Origin: DATBLZ01 sp036555065
Lineage (GTDB): Bacteria > Pseudomonadota > Gammaproteobacteria > Steroidobacterales > Rariloculaceae
Direction: 5' to 3'
Length of the DNA: 14,633 nt
Assembly (NCBI GenBank): GCA_036555065.1
Contig: DATBLZ010000083.1
Coordinates: forward strand, 1-14,633
This document shows, piece after piece, positions 1-6,053 of the stretch. The first letter of the stretch is position 1; each line of letters starts with the position of its first letter. Under the pieces are notes generated by a model. That model saw nothing but the letters and a program-made list of their open reading frames with translations, did not search any database and was not told the DNA's origin. The translations under genes and the position numbers were made by a program.

Positions 1-2
1 GT

Positions 3-101
3 TTCGGCGCCGGCGCCGTGCAACGGGCCCGCGAGCGCATGCGGCCCGTCGTCGTCGAGGGCGCGAGCGATCTCGATTTCCTGACAGAGGATCGCGACTG
101 A
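3..101 (+). CDS. 3' end of an unidentified gene (partial)
   Basis: An open reading frame enters from the left edge and ends at TGA (99-101), giving 32 C-terminal residues that finish ...EGASDLDFLTEDRD. The codon choice is GC-rich like the neighbours. Too little is left to assign a family, and I do not recognise it. The frame converges on uup. Its last codons (GAT CGC GAC TGA) lie inside the left REP of the pair at 91-142, so the REP supplies both the C-terminal residues DRD and the stop codon. The coding status rests only on an open frame running to the edge and on the symmetry with the uup end. Confidence 0.5.
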   Translation, partial: FGAGAVQRARERMRPVVVEGASDLDFLTEDRD

Positions 102-142
102 AGTCGCTCCCCCCAGGTTGTGGGAGCGGCTTTAGCCGCGAT
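91..142. repeat. Pair of inverted REP palindromes (BIME-like) between convergent genes
   Basis: Two copies of one REP-like unit face each other. The left copy (91-115) holds a perfect 6-bp stem, GCGACT (94-99) and AGTCGC (102-107), followed by a C-rich run. The right copy (121-142) is its inverse, with TGGGAG followed by the stem GCGGCT (126-131) and AGCCGC (134-139). Read in the same direction, the copies differ at only 3 of the first 22 positions. Two of those three are a compensated stem pair (A-T in one, G-C in the other), which indicates selection on the hairpin. Units of the form TGGGAGCGGCTT-AGCCGC are common intergenic REPs in Pseudomonas and Xanthomonadaceae (family knowledge). The pair can also fold as one long stem with a loop near 111-120, so it could act as a bidirectional terminator or mRNA-protecting structure. 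Confidence 0.85.
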
Positions 143-2117
143 CTTCGAGCTCGAGCCAGCGGGTCATCGCGGCCTCGAGCTGGTCCTCTGCGTCGGCGAG
201 TGCCGCAAGCCGAGGCCGCACGATCTCGTGCGTTTGCGCGAAAAAATCTGGCGCCGAGATCTCGGCCTGTAGCGCCGCAATCGCGGACTCGAGGCGGTCG
301 ATCGTGGCCGGCAGCTCATTCAGCTCGCGTTGTAGCTTGAACGACAGCTTGCGCGTGGCTGCGGGCTTCTTGGCAGCGGCTTCAGGGGGCAGGGCGCTGG
401 CGCCGCGTTGGCTTTGGGCCGCAGCAGGCCGACGAGCACCCACAGCGTGCCGGTCTCCGGGTTGGCCCGTTCCCCCCTGAGCCCGAGCCTCACTGCCGCG
501 AGTCGGCTCCTCCTCGCCGACCGCGAGGTCGCGGTGGCGGCGTGCCCAATCGCTATACCCGCCCGCGTGACGTTTGACCGTGCCATCGGCCTCGAACGCG
601 AGCACGCTCGTGACAACGGCATCGAGAAAGTGCCGGTCGTGGCTTACGGCGATCAGCGTGCCGTTGTACTCGGTAAGCCGATCCTCGAGCGCTTCGAGCG
701 TTTCGACGTCTAGGTCATTCGTCGGCTCGTCGAGGACGAGGAGGTTCGCGGAGCGCGTTAGCAGTTTCGCGAGGATGAGCCGGTTGCGTTCGCCGCCGGA
801 CAAGGCCGCGACAGGCATGCGCGCACGCTTGACCGTGAACAGGAAATCCGTGAGATACGCCATCACGTGTTTTTTCCGGCCGTTCAAGGAGATGTACTCA
901 CGGCCTTCGCCGATGGTGTCGGCGACCGTCTTGGTTGGATCGAGCTCGCGGCGCAATTGATCGAAGTAACCTGTTTCGAGATTCGTGCCGATCTTGACGC
1001 TGCCGTGTTCGGGCGTGATCTCGCCGAGCAGAATCCTGAGCAACGTGCTCTTGCCGACGCCATTGTTGCCGATGATGCCGATGCGATCGCCGCGCATGAC
1101 GCGCAACGAGAAATCCTTGAGCAAGGGTTTGCCGCCGAACCCGTGCGTGACTTTGCGAAGCTCGATGACTTTGCGCCCCGAGATCTCCTCGGACTCATTG
1201 ATATGAATGCGCGCCGTGCGTGGGCGCGCAACGCGTTGGCTGCGCTCGCCACGGAGCTCTTCCAAGGCGCGTACGCGGCCTTCGTTGCGGTGCGTGCGCG
1301 CTTTGACGCCTCGTCGTACCCAGATTTCCTCGGCAGCGAGCTTCTTGTCGAACGCGCGGTTGTGGGTGTCTTCCTCGAGGTTCGCCTTTGATTTCAGGCT
1401 CATATAGTTGCTGTACGAGCCCGGCCAGCTGCGAATGCGTCCACGGTCGATGTCGACGATGCGCGTCGCTACGCGCTCGACGAAGCGCCGGTCGTGAGTC
1501 ACGAAGAGGATCGCGCCCGGATAAGCGAGCGCGCGCGCTTCGAGCCATTCGATCGTGCCGATGTCGAGGTGGTTCGTGGGCTCATCGAGCAGGACGACGT
1601 CGGGATTGCCGACGAGGGCACGCGCGAGCGCGACACGCCGCCGCCAACCGCCCGACAGCTCGTCCATGCGCTTTGCGGCGGGCAGCGCGAGCTGAGTCAG
1701 GATCGACTCGACCTGAGTTTCGACCGACCAGCCGCCCGCGGCGATGATCTCGCGCTCGAGTGCCTCCAATTCGCGTAATCGGCTGCGGTCCGCGTGCGCC
1801 GTGTCCGCGAGCTCCTTGTAACGCACGATGCGCTCGAGCTGCTGCGCCATTCCCGCGCTCACGAAGTCGCGAACCGACTGGGCGCTCTCGTCGGCGAGCT
1901 TTTGGTCGAGGATGCCGAAGGAGAGCGCAGGGTCGCGCTCGATTTTGCCGTCGTCAGGCTCGAGTTCGCCCGTGATGAGCTTGAGCGTGGATGACTTTCC
2001 GGCGCCGTTACGGCCGATCAAGCACACGCGCTCGCCGGGCTCGAGCCCGAAATCGGCCGCGTTGAGGATCTTGTGCTCGCCGAAGGACAGCGAAACTGCG
2101 TCGAAGCGAATCAGCAT
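132..2117 (-). CDS. uup: ABC-F family ATPase Uup
   Basis: This is a cytoplasmic, soluble ABC-F protein of 661 aa (E. coli Uup has 635). Two ATPase domains are intact. The first has Walker A GRNGAGKS (35-42), signature LSGGW (154-158), Walker B LLDEPTNHLD (176-185) and switch H208. The second has Walker A GNNGVGKS (350-357), signature LSGGE (439-443), LVLDEPTNDLD (460-470) and switch H493. An Arg/Ala/Gln-rich linker (about 530-590) leads to a coiled-coil C-terminal domain (about 590-661), the part that marks Uup among ABC-F proteins and binds DNA in E. coli. Uup is linked to ribosome function and to suppressing precise excision of transposons. The ATG at 2117 is followed directly by the expected N-terminal strand. 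The gene is divergent from the M48 peptidase gene across the dif site. Its last residues (DRG) and its TAA come from a REP element. Confidence 0.95.
   Translation of the reverse strand: MLIRFDAVSLSFGEHKILNAADFGLEPGERVCLIGRNGAGKSSTLKLITGELEPDDGKIERDPALSFGILDQKLADESAQSVRDFVSAGMAQQLERIVRYKELADTAHADRSRLRELEALEREIIAAGGWSVETQVESILTQLALPAAKRMDELSGGWRRRVALARALVGNPDVVLLDEPTNHLDIGTIEWLEARALAYPGAILFVTHDRRFVERVATRIVDIDRGRIRSWPGSYSNYMSLKSKANLEEDTHNRAFDKKLAAEEIWVRRGVKARTHRNEGRVRALEELRGERSQRVARPRTARIHINESEEISGRKVIELRKVTHGFGGKPLLKDFSLRVMRGDRIGIIGNNGVGKSTLLRILLGEITPEHGSVKIGTNLETGYFDQLRRELDPTKTVADTIGEGREYISLNGRKKHVMAYLTDFLFTVKRARMPVAALSGGERNRLILAKLLTRSANLLVLDEPTNDLDVETLEALEDRLTEYNGTLIAVSHDRHFLDAVVTSVLAFEADGTVKRHAGGYSDWARRHRDLAVGEEEPTRGSEARAQGGTGQPGDRHAVGARRPAAAQSQRGASALPPEAAAKKPAATRKLSFKLQRELNELPATIDRLESAIAALQAEISAPDFFAQTHEIVRPRLAALADAEDQLEAAMTRWLELEDRG
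387..394 (+). other. KOPS-like octamer GGGCAGGG pointing to dif
   Basis: This is an exact match to GGGNAGGG, the FtsK-orienting polar sequence of E. coli. It lies on the + strand left of dif, so it points rightward toward dif. It sits inside uup, so coding constraint could also explain it. A single octamer is weak evidence; the shared polarity of all four in the window is the useful signal. Confidence 0.4.
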
Positions 2118-2144
2118 GATCCGGGCGGAGTTTACGTGAGTCTC

Positions 2145-2152
2145 GGGCAGGG
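2145..2152 (+). other. KOPS-like octamer GGGCAGGG, 41 bp from dif
   Basis: This is an exact GGGNAGGG match in the intergenic region, outside any gene, with 41 bases between it and the dif site, which it points toward. A noncoding position next to dif makes it the most convincing of the four copies. A function in loading or orienting the FtsK translocase is inferred from E. coli. Confidence 0.5.
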
Positions 2153-2168
2153 GATTCGAGCGCCCCGG

Positions 2169-2182
2169 CGGCCTAGAGGCCG
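2169..2182. repeat. Perfect inverted repeat beside dif
   Basis: The arms CGGCCT (2169-2174) and AGGCCG (2177-2182) pair perfectly around a 2-base centre. The dyad ends 11 bp before dif, in the uup leader region. No T-run follows, so it is not a classic terminator. It could be an operator, a hairpin in the uup 5' leader, or an accessory site beside dif. Confidence 0.45.
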
Positions 2183-2193
2183 ATCCCGTGGTA

Positions 2194-2221
2194 ATTCAAC
2201 ATAATATACATTATGCGCTCA
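2194..2221 (-). other. dif: dif site for XerC/XerD chromosome dimer resolution
   Basis: Read on the - strand, the site has an XerC-type arm TGAGCGCATAA (2221-2211), a 6-bp centre TGTATA (2210-2205) and an XerD-type arm TTATGTTGAAT (2204-2194). E. coli dif is GGTGCGCATAA / TGTATA / TTATGTTAAAT. The match is 25 of 28, with differences only at outer positions 1, 3 and 25. The centre and both inner arms are identical. In this GC-rich sequence such an AT-rich match by chance is very unlikely. dif is where XerC and XerD, activated by FtsK at the septum, resolve chromosome dimers, and it lies opposite the origin. No second dif-like core, integrase or phage gene is visible, so a chromosomal site is favoured over an integrated Xer-dependent element. 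The site lies in the uup/M48 intergenic gap, 76 bp upstream of the uup start. Confidence 0.92.
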
Positions 2222-2324
2222 TCCGACCCAGTCGTGCTTCGAAATGAAGGGTTCGACGGTCGGGACCCTCTGTGCAGCGCACCGCCGCCTTAAGCCGTGG
2301 TTCAGCTTCCCGGTTGTTTCATTG

Positions 2325-2333
2325 TGGTATGGT
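2325..2333 (+). promoter_or_regulatory. Possible extended -10 promoter for the M48 gene
   Basis: TGG followed by TATGGT resembles an extended -10 (TGnTATnnT) 33 bp before the M48 start. The region 17 bp upstream (CTTCCC) is a poor -35. Flanking bases (GCTTCCCGG at 2305-2313 and CCGGAAGC at 2338-2345) form an imperfect inverted repeat around it that could serve as an operator. This is sequence resemblance only. Confidence 0.25.
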
Positions 2334-2366
2334 GCGCCGGAAGCCCGGGCGTACGAGGTGTAAAGG

Positions 2367-3140
2367 ATGCGTCTCGATTCAACCAGACTCGCTGCTGCAA
2401 TTCTCGGCGGCTTCGTGGCTTCGTTGGCGCTCGGCGTAGCTCAGGGCGCCTTGTGGGTGAGCGAGAAAGAAATCGAGCGCCGATATCGCGTCGAATGGCT
2501 GTCGATGAAGAAACACATGCCGATCGTCCAAGACGAGCGCGTCAACCGATACGTCAGATGCGTGGCTAACGACATCGTTAAGACGCTCGATGAGCAATAC
2601 CAGGCTCTCAATTGGGAAGTCATTGTTTTCGACGACGCGGCGCAAAATGCCCAGGTCATGCCGGGCGGCAAGGTTGCGATCTACTCGGGAATCCTCGACG
2701 TCGCGGACACGCCCGACGCGCTGGCCGCCGTGATCGGCCACGAGGCTGCGCATTTGACGCAGGGCCACGTCATCGAGCGCGAGCGCCGCGCCGCGCAGTC
2801 CGAGGCGTTGACGATGATCGGCAACGCCGCAACGGGGCTCGGCGGCATGGTCAGCGACGCGACCATGCTCGCGTTCATGCTGCCATTCACGCGCGAGCAG
2901 GAAACGGAAGCCGATGCCGTAGGCATGCACTACATGTCCGTGGCCGGCTACGATCCGCGCTCAGTGTTTTATCTCTGGAAAGGAATGGCGGCCGACGACG
3001 ACTCGCGCCCGGCGGAGTTCGCGTCGACTCACCCGGCGCCGGATACGCGCATGGCCGACCTCGTTCCCCACCTCACGCAGGCGCTGACGGAGTACAACCA
3101 CGCGCGCGAGAGCGGTGTTCGGCCGCACTGCGGAAACTGA
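2367..3140 (+). CDS. M48 family metallopeptidase, exported (LoiP/BepA-like)
   Basis: This 257-aa zinc peptidase carries HEAAH (125-129) with two zinc-binding His and the catalytic Glu. The third ligand is E179 in the E-x-x-A-D motif (179-183). Also present are the upstream strand MPGGKVAIYSGIL (98-110) and the downstream STHPxxxxR motif (220-229), both typical of periplasmic M48 peptidases that degrade misfolded outer-membrane proteins. The N-terminus (about 7-28) is a hydrophobic signal peptide or anchor. There is no lipobox Cys, unlike LoiP. C65 and C255 could form a disulfide. It lacks the TPR tail of BepA. The ATG has GAGG at 2355-2358 with 8-nt spacing. It converges on the lipoprotein gene, with 18 bp between the stops and no obvious terminator. 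Confidence 0.9.
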   Translation: MRLDSTRLAAAILGGFVASLALGVAQGALWVSEKEIERRYRVEWLSMKKHMPIVQDERVNRYVRCVANDIVKTLDEQYQALNWEVIVFDDAAQNAQVMPGGKVAIYSGILDVADTPDALAAVIGHEAAHLTQGHVIERERRAAQSEALTMIGNAATGLGGMVSDATMLAFMLPFTREQETEADAVGMHYMSVAGYDPRSVFYLWKGMAADDDSRPAEFASTHPAPDTRMADLVPHLTQALTEYNHARESGVRPHCGN

Positions 3141-3158
3141 GCTTTGCGCCAGAATCGG

Positions 3159-3749
3159 CTACTCGTTCGTCGCGTCCGTCGGACTCGGCTCAGCACTACC
3201 CTCTCCCGTCGTCGCAGACGCGCCGGCGGCTTCGCTCGGCTCGTCGTCCGGCACTGTGACCTGACCCTTTCCTAACGGCGCCGGCGGCGGCGCAAGATTT
3301 CGATCCACGTAGAGCTCGAGCAACTCGTCATCCGTGAGCGAGGCGACGTTCCGGATGTGGCACGCGAGCGTGTTGCCGGGCGTGTCGATGTCGTCGTCGG
3401 TAAACGGGTCGTCCTCGATTCCGATGTCTATATCGCGTGCGCACACTCGCGTGAGACGCAGGTCCGACTGAAAGTCCTCGTGGAGCGAGTCATGTCGAAA
3501 AGTGAGCGTCGTGCTCCCGACATAAGTCACGTCGCACGATGGCCCATTGAGCTCTACTAGAAAGGGGCAATCCTGATTGCCGACATAGAGCACGAGCGTC
3601 GTCGCATCGATGACCTCGAAGTTGCGGACCTGCTGCAGACTGAAGCAACTGGTCGTGGGACAGCGGTCGGCGGGTTGGTCGCTCGTCTGGCTCGCGGTCG
3701 TGCACGCGATCAGGCTCAGTGCGGCGATCGGCGTCGTTGCGGCTCTCAT
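3159..3749 (-). CDS. DUF6491-like outer-membrane lipoprotein
   Basis: A 196-aa predicted lipoprotein. A short signal ends in lipobox LIAC with the acylated Cys at residue 16, and Thr at +2 suggests outer-membrane sorting. The core (about 30-140) begins CFSLQQVRNFEVIDATTL and carries several Cys, resembling DUF6491 lipoproteins of Proteobacteria, whose function is unknown. The C-terminal ~40 residues are acidic, rich in Ala/Ser/Glu/Pro and probably disordered. The start is set by the lipobox and by an ATGA overlap with the GDPD gene (ATG at 3749-3747, TGA at 3748-3746). The frame stays open further upstream to 3872, but that extension is Arg-rich shadow sequence of glpQ. The overlap implies translational coupling. 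The family assignment is by resemblance only. Confidence 0.75.
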   Translation of the reverse strand: MRAATTPIAALSLIACTTASQTSDQPADRCPTTSCFSLQQVRNFEVIDATTLVLYVGNQDCPFLVELNGPSCDVTYVGSTTLTFRHDSLHEDFQSDLRLTRVCARDIDIGIEDDPFTDDDIDTPGNTLACHIRNVASLTDDELLELYVDRNLAPPPAPLGKGQVTVPDDEPSEAAGASATTGEGSAEPSPTDATNE

Positions 3750-4696
3750 TGGCTTCCAGGATACAGCGAATTGCGGACCTCGACAGCGATGTCCGGGTGG
3801 TCGCAAAAGACACCGTCGACGCCGAGATCCGCGAAGAACCCGCGTAGCAGCTCGCGAAACGAGGGCGCCCACGCGGGCAGCTGATCCGCGCGAAACGTAT
3901 ACGCGTGAACGCGCAACCCGGCCGCCCGAAGTGCCGCGGCAAGCGGTGCCGGCGCAAGGCCGGTCGAGCGTTCGGCCGGCGCGACGATCAATTGCTCATA
4001 CGGTAATCCGACGCCGGTGGCATGGGCGGCATGCGTGACCGGAGCGTCGAGCCCAATCGCGCGCGACGCTCGATCCGAGCACGGCAGCAGCTGAATGAGC
4101 GGTAGGGTCGACCGAAGGTCGTTGCGGATTCGGACGACCTCCGCCATATCGAAGCATTGCACGAAGACGCGCGCGTCGGGACCGACGTATCCGTGGCGAT
4201 CGAGCTCCTCGAGGAGCAGCGCCGAGAGATCGATCCCGTGCTCGCGATGCCAGCGCGGTTCCTTGATCTCGGGATAGATCCCGACTTGCCGGCCCGTCGT
4301 TCGATTGAGACCTTGAACGAGCCCGATTTCCGCCGCGAGCGTCGAGATCCGGAACGGGATGTCGCCGGACGCAAAACGCCGTGGATACAGCGGCTCGGAC
4401 GATCCCGCGCGGCGTCGTTCGATGACGCGCAGGCGCTGAATCTCTGCGAGGTCGAAATCGATCGCGTAGTGGCGGCCGTCACTGCGCGCACGTCCGGGGA
4501 ACACGGTGGCGACGTCGGTGACGGCGTCGAGCGTGATGTCATGTAGGACGATGAGCTGCGCGTCGCGGGTCGCGACCACGTCTTGCTCGAGGTAATCGGC
4601 GCCCATGCCGTACGCGAGCGCTTTGGCCTCGGCGGTATGCTCCGGAAGGTAGCCACTCGCCCCTCGATGCGCGATTACGAGCGGGCGGCCTGCCAT
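3746..4696 (-). CDS. glpQ: Glycerophosphodiester phosphodiesterase, GlpQ type
   Basis: A 316-aa GDPD enzyme that hydrolyses glycerophosphodiesters, products of phospholipid turnover, to glycerol-3-phosphate and an alcohol. Hallmarks are IAHRGASGYLPEHT (8-21; H10, R11), DYLEQDVVATRD (34-45; metal-binding E37 and D39), LHD (51-53; catalytic H52) and GIYPEIKEPRWH (139-150; E143, K145), all GlpQ-like. The chosen ATG is 2 nt after the TIR gene stop; the longer open frame to 4792 is shadow sequence. There is no signal peptide, whereas E. coli GlpQ is periplasmic with 358 aa, so this protein may be cytosolic like UgpQ despite its GlpQ-type sequence. It is the middle gene of the operon, tightly coupled at both ends. 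Confidence 0.9.
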   Translation of the reverse strand: MAGRPLVIAHRGASGYLPEHTAEAKALAYGMGADYLEQDVVATRDAQLIVLHDITLDAVTDVATVFPGRARSDGRHYAIDFDLAEIQRLRVIERRRAGSSEPLYPRRFASGDIPFRISTLAAEIGLVQGLNRTTGRQVGIYPEIKEPRWHREHGIDLSALLLEELDRHGYVGPDARVFVQCFDMAEVVRIRNDLRSTLPLIQLLPCSDRASRAIGLDAPVTHAAHATGVGLPYEQLIVAPAERSTGLAPAPLAAALRAAGLRVHAYTFRADQLPAWAPSFRELLRGFFADLGVDGVFCDHPDIAVEVRNSLYPGSQ

Positions 4697-4698
4697 GC

Positions 4699-5151
4699 TC
4701 AAGACATGTCGAACTCGATCACATCCCAGCGTTTCGTGTCTTCGCCCCGGGCGTGCTTGCGCAGCGCGTCGACCATGACGCGCTCGTTCCACGGGACGAC
4801 CTCCGCGGCGCGTGCCTTGACTTCGGCAGCGATCTTGCCGCCGCCGAACGGCTCGAGGGCGATGATCGGCAGGCTCGCGGCTTGCGCCGCATCCATCTGA
4901 AACGCTATCCAGTCGCGGGTCTCCGAATACATGGAGCTGACGACGACGACGACCTCGGCGGCTCGTATCTGCGCCAACAAGAGCTCTTTCTTAGTGTCTT
5001 TGCCGGCCGCAACCGGAGGGGCCTTGGGATCGCTGCAGTTCTTGTAGAAGAAGTTCGTCGAGCTCTCGAGATACTCGAAAACCCGGTGATAATCCGGATG
5101 ATCCGTGAACACGTGCGTCACGAATATTCGAATCGGGTCCTCTTTCGACAT
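4699..5151 (-). CDS. Solitary TIR-like protein (ThsB/DUF1863 family) with E-to-Q at the active site
   Basis: A 150-aa single-domain protein. The N-terminal strand IRIFVTHVF (7-15), the stretch VVVVVSSMYSETRDWIAFQM (67-86), PIIALEPFGGGKI (95-107) and VVPWNERVMVDALR (118-131) fit the TIR-like DUF1863 family that includes Thoeris ThsB. In that family and in TIR NADases generally, a W-x-x-x-E motif carries the catalytic Glu. Here the motif is WIAFQ (81-85), with Gln85 in place of Glu. No ThsA-like effector, SIR2 or other defence gene is in the window. It is the first gene of a three-gene operon with glpQ and a lipoprotein gene. A signalling or scaffold role, or an inactive derivative, is possible. 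The fold assignment is fairly firm; the function is unknown. Confidence 0.75.
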   Translation of the reverse strand: MSKEDPIRIFVTHVFTDHPDYHRVFEYLESSTNFFYKNCSDPKAPPVAAGKDTKKELLLAQIRAAEVVVVVSSMYSETRDWIAFQMDAAQAASLPIIALEPFGGGKIAAEVKARAAEVVPWNERVMVDALRKHARGEDTKRWDVIEFDMS

Positions 5152-5297
5152 CGGGCTTGTGCCTCGTCGAGCCAGTTGCGGCCGACCGTACTACTCGGCG
5201 CCCCCCAATGCAATGCGGCGGTTCACCGTTACGCGACCGAGTCGGTGTGACTTCCGGCCAGCCCTGACCCGGCTCGAGTCCGTTACACTAATCAAGG
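5152..5297. promoter_or_regulatory. Divergent control region between TIR operon and EEP gene
   Basis: This 146-bp gap must hold promoters for both directions. Toward the EEP gene, TACACT (5284-5289) fits a -10 element, placing initiation about at the ATG (5298). AAGG directly abuts that ATG, too close for a normal ribosome site, so the mRNA may be nearly leaderless. Toward the TIR gene, only a weak pair is visible on the - strand (TTGCAT, 17 bp, TACGGT). I see no clear operator. Confidence 0.35.
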
Positions 5298-6053
5298 ATG
5301 CGCCTCCTGCTCTATAACATCAGGTATGGCATCGGTTCCGGCTCGAGCATGCGCTGGCCGCTGCCGGGCGTCGCATACCTCATGGGTAATCGCGAGAATC
5401 TCGAGCGGATTACTGCGTTCATCAAGGGGCAGGACCCCGACGTCGTTGGGCTCGTCGAGGTCGATTCGGGCTCGATTCGCACACGCAAGGTAAACCAAGC
5501 CGAGACGATTGCCCGCGCGCTCGGGCACTACTCCGTCTACCAGTCGAAGTATGGAGCGAGCTCGTTGAATCACATGGTGCCGATCGTGCGTAAGCAAGGG
5601 AACGCGTTTCTCGCCGCGCCGCGCGTGCACGGCGAGCGATTCCATTACTTCGAGAAAGGCATCAAGCGTCTGACGATCGAGCTCGAGCTCGAGGACTGCG
5701 CGATCTTTCTCGTGCATTTGTCGCTAAAGTATCGGCACCGACAGGGGCAGCTTCGGTCCCTCCATGATCTCGTCATGGCCGCGACTAAACCCGTGCTGAT
5801 CGCGGGTGATTTCAATACTTTCTGGGGCGAGCACGAAATCTATCTCTTCATGAAAGCGACGGGATTGAAGAGCGCGAACGTCGACGGGCTCCCTTCGTAT
5901 CCGAGCCGCTCGCCGCGCAAGGAGCTCGATTTCGTGCTGTACGGGAAAGGCGTCGAGATCAAGGACTTTCGAATTCCGCAGGTGAATCTGTCGGATCACT
6001 TACCCCTCGTCTGCGACTTCGAGATCTCCCGCGACGCGCGCGCGGCGGCGTGA
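5298..6053 (+). CDS. Endonuclease/exonuclease/phosphatase (EEP) family protein
   Basis: A 251-aa single-domain EEP enzyme, a metal-dependent phosphodiesterase fold covering DNase I, AP endonucleases and lipid or inositol phosphatases. Key residues are in order: N7 (LLLYNIRYG), E54 (GLVEVD), H140 (LVHLS), D171 and N173 (AGDFNT), D211 (ELDFV), and D233-H234 (LSDHLP). There is no signal peptide. The short form and the YNIRYG start resemble stand-alone bacterial EEP proteins whose substrate is unknown; nuclease or phospholipid phosphatase are both possible. The ATG at 5298 begins exactly at the conserved first strand. The stop overlaps the GTG of the next gene (GTGA at 6050-6053), indicating co-transcription with the FadJ-like gene. 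Confidence 0.85.
   Translation: MRLLLYNIRYGIGSGSSMRWPLPGVAYLMGNRENLERITAFIKGQDPDVVGLVEVDSGSIRTRKVNQAETIARALGHYSVYQSKYGASSLNHMVPIVRKQGNAFLAAPRVHGERFHYFEKGIKRLTIELELEDCAIFLVHLSLKYRHRQGQLRSLHDLVMAATKPVLIAGDFNTFWGEHEIYLFMKATGLKSANVDGLPSYPSRSPRKELDFVLYGKGVEIKDFRIPQVNLSDHLPLVCDFEISRDARAAA

Noticed and set aside
2150..2190. tRNA-like GGATTCGAG stretch near dif
   Set aside because: No acceptor, D or anticodon stems can be drawn; only a short T-loop-like string is present.
2200..2215. The CATAAT-ATAC-ATTATG dyad as a repressor operator or AT-rich promoter
   Set aside because: The full 28-bp context matches dif almost exactly, which explains the dyad better; overlapping promoter activity cannot be excluded.
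2379..2930. - strand open frame (183 codons) opposite the M48 peptidase gene
   Set aside because: The peptidase frame carries the HExxH and ExxAD motifs; the antisense frame has none.
4518..4530. matS-like site (GTGACRNYGTCAC, about 11 of 13), and a similar one at 8684-8696
   Set aside because: Both are imperfect and inside genes, and MatP/matS is known from enteric and Vibrio relatives; such near-matches are expected by chance.
4699..5151. A Thoeris anti-phage defence system
   Set aside because: No ThsA-like SIR2/SLOG effector or other defence gene is adjacent, and the TIR catalytic Glu position holds Gln.
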